Under the pieces are notes generated by a model. The model searched no databases, was not told the origin of the DNA, and saw nothing but the letters and a program-made list of their open reading frames with translations. Below, one piece after another: positions 46,468 to 54,647 of a stretch of 64,000 nt of DNA (position 1 is its first letter; each line of letters begins with the position of its first letter). Both the position numbers and the translations under genes were made by a program. Location: positions 124,001-188,000 of the forward strand of contig CBDCSZ010000078.1 in the NCBI GenBank assembly GCA_965221935.1, in the 5' to 3' direction. The DNA comes from JAPOXR01 sp965221935 (GTDB lineage Bacteria; Pseudomonadota; Alphaproteobacteria; Rhodobacterales; Rhodobacteraceae).

Positions 46468-47454
46468 TCAGCCGGAAGATGCGCCGGAATTCTCCCCAAC
46501 CGTGGCCAGGATCCGATTCCGGACCGCGGTCCGCAGTTCACCGGGATCCGTCCACACGATATGTTTGTATTGTCTGGTGTCGAAGTGGACTTTCTTCAGG
46601 CAGTCCTCTCTGCAGCTGAAGATCACCGGAAAATCAAGGCCATGCGCGAACCCTGCCTCGTAGTTGACCCCGCCGCGCGACCCGCTGTCACCCTGTGTGA
46701 AGTCCGCCACCACGAACCTCGACCGGCGGATCTCTGCAATGATCTCGTCGTCGATCCTGTTGTTTTGCTCCTGCCGGTCGATCCGAACTGCCTCGTAGCC
46801 CGCATCCTTGATCCCCAGCCTCACTCCGTTCTCGTACGCGTCGTTCATGGACTCGTCGAACCACATGGCGACGAAGGCGTTCGACGACGCCGTCTGGACA
46901 TTGTCCAGCTCAGCCAGCCTCGAATGGCCATCCACGGTCAACACGTAACTCCGGTCACTTGGAGCGGTGCCCGTTTTGACTAACCCACGGCTTTCGAGAT
47001 AGTCCATAAGGAACTGGAGCTCGTCGCCGTCGACACACCCTCCATGAGCAAGCAACTCAAGAAATCGAACAGCCTTTGGATCCTCATGCGCAAGTGTGAG
47101 AACCATATTGAAATATGAAATCTCTGATCCCAGTTTCTCGGATTGTACCGCAAGACACCGGAGAATGCTGTCGGCGCGCCCGGACACCGTCTTGTTCCGC
47201 CTTCGTCTGGCATCCTTGACAGTCGTCGGCGAGATGTTCGGGCAGTCGTCCCCTAGTCTGCGCTGCTCGACAAGCCAGTCCGTGAGCCGGATCTTTGCCC
47301 GGTCACAGCATGTCTCCAACACTGATTCTGCGGTGCCGGTGACAAAGTATCTGCCTCCTGCCCGGGGAGAATCAACCCGCTTCCCGTCACGGGCATCATC
47401 CTGAGTGACCTTCGCCGCCGTGCCCCAGATCGGACGTGCCTCATTTGTGTTCAT
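46468..47454 (-). CDS. wHTH plus nucleoside 2-deoxyribosyltransferase-like effector
   Basis: A 328-aa protein. Residues 1 to about 115 are of unknown function. Residues of about 120-185 look like a winged helix (FLMDYLESRGLV ... YVLTVDGHSRLAEL). Residues 192-320 form a Rossmann-like domain with AFVAMWFDESMNDAYENGV, VRIDRQEQNNRIDDEIIAEI, FVVADFTQ and GGVNYEAGFAHGL, matching nucleoside deoxyribosyltransferase/TIR-like proteins; Glu266 in NYEAG is the likely nucleophile. Such domains occur in predicted immune effectors that cleave nucleotides or NAD. It lies next to a BrnTA toxin-antitoxin pair in an island, supporting a conflict role; function unproven. Confidence 0.65.
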   Translation of the reverse strand: MNTNEARPIWGTAAKVTQDDARDGKRVDSPRAGGRYFVTGTAESVLETCCDRAKIRLTDWLVEQRRLGDDCPNISPTTVKDARRRRNKTVSGRADSILRCLAVQSEKLGSEISYFNMVLTLAHEDPKAVRFLELLAHGGCVDGDELQFLMDYLESRGLVKTGTAPSDRSYVLTVDGHSRLAELDNVQTASSNAFVAMWFDESMNDAYENGVRLGIKDAGYEAVRIDRQEQNNRIDDEIIAEIRRSRFVVADFTQGDSGSRGGVNYEAGFAHGLDFPVIFSCREDCLKKVHFDTRQYKHIVWTDPGELRTAVRNRILATVGENSGASSG

Positions 47455-47496
47455 CTGTCTGTTGCCCTGGTCTGATGGCCAAGCCCGGCTGGCAGC

Positions 47497-47796
47497 CTAT
47501 CCCTGGCGCGCCTTCATGTAGCTGCGGAGAACCGCGTTGATCCGCGTCTGGTAGCCCCGTCCCTGTGACTTGAAGAACTCGATGACATCGGCATCCAAGC
47601 GCACCGAGATAGGCTGTTTCGGACGCGGCATGGTGACTTGAGCCCGCGACCAGTCAATTTCGCCCTCATCGGGGTCCTTCTCGGGTTCGATTCCGGCTGC
47701 CTCCTCGCGGCGCAGCCTCTCCCAGTCCGTCTTTCCCTCACCCTTGCGGCGGATCGCATCCTCCAGGGTGGTTCTTGTGATATTCTCTTTGTTCAT
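47497..47796 (-). CDS. brnA: BrnA-family antitoxin
   Basis: A 99-aa protein whose C-terminus (PKQPISVRLDADVIEFFKSQGRGYQTRINAVLRSYMKA) is the ribbon-helix-helix DNA-binding domain of BrnA antitoxins, after an acidic N-terminal region that would wrap the toxin. Its start overlaps the end of brnT by 59 bp, the usual toxin-first order of this module. Confidence 0.88.
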   Translation of the reverse strand: MNKENITRTTLEDAIRRKGEGKTDWERLRREEAAGIEPEKDPDEGEIDWSRAQVTMPRPKQPISVRLDADVIEFFKSQGRGYQTRINAVLRSYMKARQG

Positions 47797-48049
47797 TTTT
47801 CCGTGCCCGGCGGACAGTGATGATCCGGATCCTGTCGCCTCGGTATATATAGACCACCAAGACCATCTGCCCGCTCAGCTTGCCTGTGGCAACCCAACGT
47901 TCTTCGTCCGGATGATATGACGGGGCATGCAACACTGGCCGCCCATCGAAGATTCTGGTTGCATCGTCAAAATCGATGCCGTGTTTCACGAGTGTTGAAG
48001 ATCGCTTGTTCTCATCCCACTCGAATTGCTTGGCATTCTTGCCATTCAT
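47738..48049 (-). CDS. brnT: BrnT-family ribonuclease toxin
   Basis: A protein of about 103 aa with the BrnT core: FEWDENKRSSTLVKHGIDFDDATRIFDG, then RWVATGKLSGQMVLVVYIYRGDRIRIITVRRARKNEQREY. BrnT is a RelE-like RNase that slows growth under stress and is neutralised by BrnA. Start taken at 48049 (second Met), which gives the canonical N-terminus; 48064 is possible. Confidence 0.88.
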   Translation of the reverse strand: MNGKNAKQFEWDENKRSSTLVKHGIDFDDATRIFDGRPVLHAPSYHPDEERWVATGKLSGQMVLVVYIYRGDRIRIITVRRARKNEQREYHKNHPGGCDPPQG

Positions 48050-48439
48050 GCTGGTGTTCCCCAACTGGTGTTTTGATTTTCACAGTCATTTTTGGTTTCC
48101 CTTTGTTGAGCAGTAGTTCGTTTATAGAGCAGTGGTTCCCGCATGATGATGTTCTCGAGCTTATCCTGACTGTATAGACATTATGTAATTCTATGTCAAG
48201 CCATCACAAATGACTTGTCCGTGATTGTGACGCTGAAGAGCCTGAAAAAGCTCCCCAGGCGTGTCCCGGGGCTCGTGAACCTTCCAGTTTCCGGCACTTC
48301 GCCTGAGATTCCGTTTTCCTGTCCGTAGAGTGGGGGGGGGGGGACGGTTCTGCGGCCCCAGCGGTGTCGTCCAAACCGCGTTTCGCCCACCAGGCAGGTG
48401 CTGTGAGGGTGGTCCGGGAGTCGGCAGGCTGAGCGGGAT

Positions 48440-49053
48440 TTCCCGTACCGGGCTCTCCAGTGGAATCATGCACCTCGCACGCGGACCACCGGGACGGGTC
48501 GTGGGTGCAGGGGGGCCATGGCCGCTGGACGGCGGCCTTCCTGTTAATGGCAACTGAAAACTGCACACTTTCGGGGAGGATGCCCAAGCGGTTTCGACGG
48601 CCTCCCGACAGCCGGCATTACCCGGCGTCCCCAGTACTACGGGTCTCTCCGCCACCCTGACGGCCCGGACTGGTCGTCACGGATTTTCAGTTGGCACGTG
48701 CTTGCCACCGACAGGGCTTCCCGTGTTGCTGCGTCTTTATATCTTGCAGACATGCCGATGCCACAGCTCCGGCGGGAACGGCCCGGTGCTTCTGTCGCTT
48801 GCTTCCCGAACCGCCATCGGTCTTCCCCTAATCTCAGGAGGGTCGACTCCCGCATTACCCGTTTCGAGGCCTGCTCGGCGTTCACTCGCGTTCCGGCTTT
48901 CCTCCTTGCTGAGCCGCCCAAGGCGGCCCTTCTACCAGAGTGCTTCAGCCTACATTGTTACTTCCGTAAGCTGCCTTGGCTGCTGCCAACCGAAGCGAAA
49001 ACTGTTGGGTGGGATTCGCACCCACAAGGATGACGCGCCTTTCCACGGCGCAC
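48440..49053 (-). ncRNA. group II intron-like RNA, relic
   Basis: Read on the minus strand from 49053, the sequence begins GTGCGCCGTGGAAAGGCGCG and then has the domain I hairpin GTGGGTGCGAATCCCAC, both group II intron hallmarks. Several hundred structured bases follow. Near the lower end AGAGCCCGGTACGGGAAATCC resembles a damaged domain V (AGC triad arm and CGGGAAATCCCG apical loop), although the closing arm does not pair well. No reverse transcriptase is encoded. Frames across it on both strands look like non-coding shadows. A run of 11 G (48333-48343) lies just beyond. Confidence 0.5.
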
Positions 49054-49274
49054 TATTTATGTTGGGTTAGGGCCGAGTATGATGACCTGGATCACTGCCG
49101 AACGACTCGCCGAGCAGAGCAGTGATTGAGTGCAAACGACTCGTTTCTTCCTTGTTCTCGAGGCAAAGGGCACAACGATGGCCGGGAGGTTCCCATGGTC
49201 GCTTGCTCGTTGCAGTCCGGGCCAGATTTCGAGATTGAACCATCCATGGATCCTCAGTTGGCAGCCTCCGATAC

Positions 49275-50216
49275 ATGACCGCGATTGAACATCCCGTATT
49301 TGGATCTACCAATGAATACCGGTTGCGAATTGCTGATGTCGGATTCTGGCGGCCTTACATTTCCCGAATCCTGCAGCGACACGACCTGTCGGGGATAGAA
49401 CGGGGAATAATGGCTGGAAATAATGCAACTTACCCCACGTTTCTTTGCGGGGATATTGTCGTGAAGCTGTTCGGCCACTTTCCGCCGTGGCGTAAGAGCC
49501 ACATGGCAGAGTGCTCGGCACTCCACCTTGTCGCGCACGATCCAAAGATTGCTGCGCCCCGGCTGCTGGCATCCGGAAGCATCTTCCGTGATTCTGATAT
49601 GCCATGGCCGTACCTGGTCACCGGAAGGATACCTGGGGTCCAATGCTGGCGTGCAACACTTTCAACCGCGCAGTTGACTGCACTCGCTGTTGATCTGGGT
49701 CGTCAGATCCGTCGCGTACACGCGTTGCAACCGATCTGGGATATGCCGCAGGCAGAATTGCCGGTCGCCGACATAGTTGCGGCAGCCAGCCGGAGTTCGC
49801 TTCCGCGTCACCTGATACCCGGGATCCGCGGATATCTCGCCCGTCTTCGCCCTTTCGACCGTGTCTTCGTTCACAGCGACCTCGTGGACAACCATATATA
49901 TGTCAAAGGTGGTTGCCTTTCCGGGATTATTGACTGGGGTGATGCGGCCGTGATCGACCGCCACTATGAACTTGCCAAGCTGTATTTCGATACCTTTCGA
50001 TGCGACAAGGAATTGCTAGGCGTATTCTTGGCTGCCAGCGAGTGGCCAGTCGGCGGGGACTTTGCCCACAGAACCCTTGCCCTTGCACTGCACCGCCAAG
50101 CCGTAGGGTTCGCCCAGCATCACACTTTCGACGTTTTTCACCGACTCCCCTCCCCATTGCGACGACAGGATATCGGCACGCTGGATGATCTCGCTGCCGA
50201 ACTCTTTGAGGCCTAA
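49275..50216 (+). CDS. aminoglycoside phosphotransferase (APH) family kinase-like protein
   Basis: A 313-aa protein with the APH fold: an N-lobe with DIVVKLF, the hinge WPYLVTGRIPG, the catalytic loop VFVHSDLVDNHIYV (H-S-D...N) and the metal-binding GIIDWGDAAVIDRHYELA. Substrate unknown: antibiotic, hydroxyurea-like or small-metabolite phosphorylation are all possible. It appears intact although surrounded by relics. Confidence 0.85.
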   Translation: MTAIEHPVFGSTNEYRLRIADVGFWRPYISRILQRHDLSGIERGIMAGNNATYPTFLCGDIVVKLFGHFPPWRKSHMAECSALHLVAHDPKIAAPRLLASGSIFRDSDMPWPYLVTGRIPGVQCWRATLSTAQLTALAVDLGRQIRRVHALQPIWDMPQAELPVADIVAAASRSSLPRHLIPGIRGYLARLRPFDRVFVHSDLVDNHIYVKGGCLSGIIDWGDAAVIDRHYELAKLYFDTFRCDKELLGVFLAASEWPVGGDFAHRTLALALHRQAVGFAQHHTFDVFHRLPSPLRRQDIGTLDDLAAELFEA

Positions 50217-50283
50217 CCGCCATCAGGCGGCATTCGCAAATCCGGATCTACGCGATTCGGGACGAAGCGGATATCATCGTTTC

Positions 50284-50612
50284 GGTTTTTGAAGCTGTTC
50301 GAGCTTGAGAATGTTTCCCTCCGGGTCACGCATATAGACAACCAGGAGGGGCTTTCCATCCGACCCAAAACCGCAACCTCTCCGAGCGGTGCTCCGCCGG
50401 CACCTATAGTGGCGGGCAGCGCGGCGTATATGTCATCCGTTTCAAATGAGAGATGCGCAAACCCGGGTTCATTCACTCTTGGCTGTGGCCTGTCATGTGT
50501 GACTTTGTGTTGATGAATTTCAAGGAATGGCCGTTCAAGACCGGGCAACCTTAGCCAGATCGAATAGATCTCGGAATTCGGCAATCCATTTCCAAGCGAT
50601 ACGTAAGCGCCG
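50284..50612 (-). pseudogene. VOC/glyoxalase-family protein, truncated and frameshifted
   Basis: The minus strand gives LPNSEIYSIWLRLPGLERPFLEIHQH, VNEPGFAHLSFETDDIYAALPATIGAGGAPLGE and, in another frame, KPLLVVYMRDPEGNILKLEQLQ, the second half of a glyoxalase-like domain. The N-terminal half is missing where an IS256 fragment begins (about 50613). Confidence 0.75.
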
Positions 50613-51040
50613 GCCCGGGCCATCTCCCGGGATCTTGTCGCCGATCTCGTCCGGAAATGGGAGAAGGAGTTTCCCAGCGCGGCGGCCTGCTTCCAGGATG
50701 ACTTCGAGGCCTGCATCGCGCATCTGCGGATGCCAGTGCGGCACCGCAAGGCGATCCGGACCACCAACATGCTGGAGCGCCTGTTCGGCGGGTAGCGCCG
50801 CCGCATGAAGGTGATCCCCAACGCGTGGGGGGAAAGGCGGTTCTCAAGCTGATGTTCGCGGCCATGACCCGGGCTTCGGAGAAATGGCGCCCGACCGCGG
50901 TGACCGGCTTCGAGCGGCGCCAGCTGAAGCAGGTCAGGAAGGATCTGGACGAGGAATACGAATAGGCGAACGGGCCGCTCAACAGCCCGAAAACAGAGGC
51001 GCGCCCCTCCAAATTGTCCAGCACTTTAGGGACTTGACCT
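50613..51040 (+). mobile_element. IS256-family fragment, C-terminal end, decayed
   Basis: About 430 bp closely related to the 3' part of the IS256 element at 23.7 kb, up to and including its terminal repeat (CAGCACTTTAGGGACTTGACC). The transposase remnant has an in-frame TAG at 50793-50795, a frameshift after the GGGGGGAAAGG stretch and a TAG replacing a late Glu codon. Its missing 5' part is replaced by the VOC relic. Confidence 0.9.
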
Positions 51041-51192
51041 GAAGACCCGGAAGATCAAGAGCTTTATCGCGCATGCGAAGCGTCAGACTGGCCAGGTGGA
51101 GCGCCGTCTTCTCAAGGGCGAAACGATCCCGCACGGGGAGAAGGTGTTCCCGGTCTTCGAGCCGCACACGCGCTGGATCGCGAAGGGCAAGC
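51041..51192 (+). mobile_element. fragment of an ISNCY/IS1202-like transposase C-terminus
   Basis: About 48 codons reading KIKSFIAHAKRQTGQVERR, then GEKVFPVFEPHTRWIAKGK, a conserved block before the end of ISNCY-type transposases (H-x-EKVFSLFEPHTEWI). Cut on the left by the IS256 end and on the right by the IS110 end. Confidence 0.7.
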
Positions 51193-51420
51193 ATCCATGT
51201 TTTGAGTCAAGCCCGGATTCGGCCTTTTCCGGCGGTTTTCGGAGGTCCTGTTCCGGGTTTTCCACATCCCGTCCACAGGCCCGTCCACAGGCGGGCGCAA
51301 TGCGGGCATGCCGAGGCAGTCCGGCCGCGGTGACCTGACCGGCGCGTCTGATTCGTTTTGTGCCCCGCAGACGGCCGCGGGACACGGTCCGCGCGGCGGC
51401 TCTCTCGGTGGCCGCACTCA
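51193..51420 (-). mobile_element. detached IS110 element B right end
   Basis: About 220 bp homologous, in inverse orientation, to the 3' non-coding end of IS110 element B (41100-41290): CATCCATGTTTTGAGTCAAG, the GGATTCGGCCTTTTCCGGCGG region and the GTGGACAGG-like motif. No recombinase gene is attached. Confidence 0.75.
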
Positions 51421-51477
51421 ACATCCACCGCATCGGACTTCTGCCGCGCCGCCTGACGGCGCCTTCAGGACAACGCT

Positions 51478-52137
51478 TCATTCGTCACCCGCCCGGAGCG
51501 GGAACGGCTTCCTGTATGCTGTTTCCGGCGGGGGACGCAAAATCATGGCCCCGAAGGCGGGAAACCCGCCATCCGAGGCGCGCGGACATCCCGGAGCAGG
51601 AAAATCACCGCCCCACGGCACCCGGATCTGTTGACAGCCGTCGTCCGCCATCGCCAAAAACGGGGTTTTCCGGCAGACACGAGCTAGGTGTTGTGCGGGC
51701 AGTCTTTCTGTTTGCCAACCCAGCTTGCCGAGGCCGATCCTCCACATCCGCTGGTCTCCACAGTGCTTGCGCACCACCTGTTGGACGGCGCGCTCCAACG
51801 GTGTGCTCAGGTGGAGATCGTCGTCGAGCAGAGTCAGAACCCGCCTGGCCTCCAGAGCCTCGCGGATCAACGAAGTGAGAACAATCGAACAACCCAGCAG
51901 CGCTCCGCTGTGCATCCGCAAAAGGCAGTTGCTGTGGACCGTCGAAGCGTGGTCCGCGATGCCGAACATTTCGGTAAAGGTCGTGTCATTGCCACGGATG
52001 TTCGCCACCAGAGTCAGTTCGATCAGGCGATAAATTGCAGCTTCAACAGACAAATGCTGACGGTCACCAGTCGGGCGGTTGGTGAAGCGCAGCAGCTTCC
52101 CGGCATGATTCTGCAGCGTCGAGTGAGTGTCCATCAA
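51478..52137 (-). CDS. hypothetical protein (weak support)
   Basis: A 219-aa minus-strand frame containing AAIYRLIELTLVANIRGND, FGIADHASTVHSNCLLRMH and EALEARRVLTLLDDDLHL, which look protein-like for roughly the first 170 residues. The last 40 residues are low-complexity. I do not recognise the family. It lies among IS relics and may itself be a fragment. Confidence 0.3.
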   Translation of the reverse strand: MMDTHSTLQNHAGKLLRFTNRPTGDRQHLSVEAAIYRLIELTLVANIRGNDTTFTEMFGIADHASTVHSNCLLRMHSGALLGCSIVLTSLIREALEARRVLTLLDDDLHLSTPLERAVQQVVRKHCGDQRMWRIGLGKLGWQTERLPAQHLARVCRKTPFLAMADDGCQQIRVPWGGDFPAPGCPRASDGGFPAFGAMILRPPPETAYRKPFPLRAGDE

Positions 52138-52149
52138 GCATTGGATTCA

Positions 52150-52780
52150 GGACGGATTTTTCACGCGTCGGTTGGTTTTGCACATAAGCGCTGCGGTTGC
52201 GATCGGATAGTGAGATTTGAAATTGCCATTTGTTGAATGCTCCTGCGGGCAACAAAAAACATTGGTGATCTTCAAAGCAGCGGACCGTTGAGAGTGTTGC
52301 GCTGCCGGGTTCCGAGGGCAGTGACTAGCGTTGTGCCAAATGCCGAAGTGCTGGCTGGCGGCAAGGGCTGCAACGGCAGCCGCTTTCGCAGCGCGCCTGC
52401 CGGATGCCGCACCGCGCGTTGTATCCCGGACCACTTCCGCCACAGGAATCCGACCGATCGCGACAAGGATCTGGGTAATTTCGAAACGTCGTCGAGCGTC
52501 CGCCATCCTCGAACAGGACCGGTGCGAGCTTGTCCCGCATTTTCCACTCGATGGTCCAGCGAGCATGCAGAGGATGACGTGTGCCCGCATCCGTCTCTCG
52601 CTGCAGACGTGGAACAAGCGGACGTTCAGCCGTAGCGCTTTAATGTTCCGGGAGGCGCGTTCCGTGAGGGCCAGCCTCTTGCAGGCCGCAATCGCCGCCT
52701 CGCCGCTGACCGGCTCCGGGCCGTGACTGGTCCGAGCGACGCATATTTCGTCGGGCGCCTCCTCTGTTGGCACCGGTCCG
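52150..52780 (-). pseudogene. heavily decayed IS1634-family transposase relic
   Basis: Minus-strand pieces align by eye with the C-terminal third of the intact IS1634 transposase: EICVARTSHGPEPVSGEAAIAACKRLALTERASRN, LNVRLFHVCSERRMRAHVILCMLA and, in another frame, MRDKLAPVLFEDGG. At least one frameshift. It is much more diverged than the other copies, so it represents an older wave of insertion. Confidence 0.75.
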
Positions 52781-52957
52781 GTGTTTCCCGGCGCGGCGCG
52801 GAATATCTTGGGCAAATTCCGCAAAAAACACCTTTACAACGCAAAATATTGTGCCACCATATTTTGTATGGCTGGCTCATGATTCCCCGACAAGTGGGAA
52901 TGGAGTCCGCCCGTTGTTGTTATGCTTGCGCAAGGCGGCGCTCGAAGGGCAGTGGCA

Positions 52958-53461
52958 ATGGATCGGCAGGAATTCAGGTTCGCCGAAGAATGCGGCCATC
53001 CGGTCGACCTGGCGGAAATGTTCGCGGAAACCATGGGCTGGCGATTCGCGCGTGAGAAGGACGACCAGCTTGTTATCGAATATACCGGCATGTGGCGGGT
53101 CTACACGGTTGTGCTTGACTGGCACCAAAACCACCAATTGCTCACTGTCAGGAACTGGTTTGATCTGAATGTGCCTGAGTCCGCGGAAAGCCAGCTGCTG
53201 GATGCCATCAACAGGGCAAATGTGCGCTTCCCCGGCGGATCCTTTACCCTGCACCTTGACGAAGAGATGATTGTATATTCCCTCAGCCACACGCTGGCCG
53301 GCGATGCCGAATTGACGGTGGAGCAGCTGGAAAGCCTTATGAACAACAGCATTTCGCAGTGCGAAGTCTTTTACCCAGCCTTCCAAATGGTCACACTCGG
53401 CGTAAAGCGGGCGGAAAGTGCCATCGATGCGGCAATTGTTGAGCCGATCAGCCACTGCTGA
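52958..53461 (+). CDS. YbjN-domain protein
   Basis: A protein of about 167 aa, MDRQEFRFAEECGHPVDLAEMFAE ..., with the YbjN (type III secretion chaperone-like) fold blocks LDWHQNHQLLTVRNWFDLNVPES and GSFTLHLDEEMIVYSLSH. The ATG at 52958 has AAGGGC upstream; 52922 is an alternative start. Role unknown. In alphaproteobacteria it typically precedes proC, as here. Confidence 0.85.
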   Translation: MDRQEFRFAEECGHPVDLAEMFAETMGWRFAREKDDQLVIEYTGMWRVYTVVLDWHQNHQLLTVRNWFDLNVPESAESQLLDAINRANVRFPGGSFTLHLDEEMIVYSLSHTLAGDAELTVEQLESLMNNSISQCEVFYPAFQMVTLGVKRAESAIDAAIVEPISHC

Positions 53462-53491
53462 ATCTGCAAATCGCCGATACGGGAGCGAACT

Positions 53492-54307
53492 GTGCAATCC
53501 TCAATGCTGAACGATCGGGGCATCCTGCTTCTGGGATGCGGCAAAATGGGTTCAGCCCTGCTCAAAGGCTGGCTGGACGGCGGCATTTCCGCTGCATCGG
53601 TCAGAGTGCTGGAACCGAATCCGTCTGCCTGGCTGCAATCTCTGTCTGTGCACTTGAACACTGAGCCGGCCGAAAACCCACCAGCAGTATGCGTGCTGGC
53701 GGTAAAGCCCCAGATCATGCCGGATGCGATACCGGCGGTGCAGTCGCTTGGCGGCGGCGGCACCATCGTATTGTCGATCGCCGCCGGAATCAGGATCGGG
53801 TTTCTTGAGCGCGCTTTCGGCGACGGCACGCCCATAGTGCGAACTATGCCCAACACTCCGGCAGCAATCGGCCACGGCATCTCGGCGCTGATCGGCAACC
53901 GCGCGTCTTCCGCCGATGACGTCGCGCTCGCAGAGCGCTTGCTGTCGGTTGCGGGCGACACTGTTCTGCTCGAAAGCGAGTCGCAGATGGATGCTGTGAC
54001 CGCGGTGTCAGGCTCCGGTCCGGCATATGTTTTCCACTTGATTGAGGCATTGGCTGAAGCGGGGACAAAGGAAGGATTGTCGCCTGAACTGGCCATGCGA
54101 CTCGCATTATCGACGGTGGCCGGCGCCGGGCGTCTGGCGCAGCTGTCTGACAGCGCCCCCGCCCAGCTGCGGGTGGATGTGACCTCGCCCGGCGGAACCA
54201 CCGCGGCGGCATTGGAAGCGCTCATGGATGAGAACACCGGACTTGCCAGTCTGATGGGCCGGGCGGTAAGGGCAGCGGCGGACCGCAGCCGTGAGTTGGG
54301 AGCTTAA
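53492..54307 (+). CDS. proC: pyrroline-5-carboxylate reductase
   Basis: A 271-aa enzyme with an N-terminal NADPH Rossmann motif ILLLGCGKMGSALLKGW, the ProC signature near AVSGSGPAYVFHLIEALAEAG and VTSPGGTTAAALEAL. It catalyses the last step of proline synthesis. GTG start at 53492 behind GGGAG; an ATG four codons on is possible. It could also reduce the pyrroline-2-carboxylate produced by the 3-hydroxyproline dehydratases, but only as a side activity. Confidence 0.94.
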   Translation: MQSSMLNDRGILLLGCGKMGSALLKGWLDGGISAASVRVLEPNPSAWLQSLSVHLNTEPAENPPAVCVLAVKPQIMPDAIPAVQSLGGGGTIVLSIAAGIRIGFLERAFGDGTPIVRTMPNTPAAIGHGISALIGNRASSADDVALAERLLSVAGDTVLLESESQMDAVTAVSGSGPAYVFHLIEALAEAGTKEGLSPELAMRLALSTVAGAGRLAQLSDSAPAQLRVDVTSPGGTTAAALEALMDENTGLASLMGRAVRAAADRSRELGA

Positions 54308-54308
54308 T

Positions 54309-54647
54309 GTGGCTGAGATTGGTTACGGCGAGTTTGAGAAGGTTGACATCCGGGCGGGCAGGGTCGTGCGGGCCGAACCCTACCCGGAAGCCCGCAAGCC
54401 CGCCCTCAAACTGTGGGTGGATTTTGGACCGGAAATCGGCGAGCGCAAGAGCTCCGCCCAAATCACAGCACATTACCAGCCACAGGATCTGATTGGACGG
54501 CAGGTGTTGGCGGTTGTGAATTTTCCGCCCCGCCAAATAGGCAAATTCCTGTCGGAGATACTGGTTCTCGGTGTTCCTGACGAAAACGGCGAGGTCGTTC
54601 TGGTGCGGCCCGACACCGCGGTCCCGCCGGGCGGGAGGCTGTTTTGA
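54309..54647 (+). CDS. csaA: tRNA-binding protein (CsaA family)
   Basis: A 112-aa OB-fold protein with FEKVDIRAGRVVRAEPYPEARKPALKLWVDFG and QVLAVVNFPPRQIGKFLSEILVLG, typical CsaA/EMAP-like tRNA-binding domain. GTG start at 54309 with GGGAG at ideal spacing; it directly follows proC. Export-related chaperone activity has been proposed for CsaA. Confidence 0.9.
   Translation: MAEIGYGEFEKVDIRAGRVVRAEPYPEARKPALKLWVDFGPEIGERKSSAQITAHYQPQDLIGRQVLAVVNFPPRQIGKFLSEILVLGVPDENGEVVLVRPDTAVPPGGRLF

Noticed and set aside
48637..49070. Apparent small proteins on both strands (for example 48702-49070)
   Set aside because: They overlay the group II intron-like RNA and resemble frequently mis-annotated translations of such RNAs.
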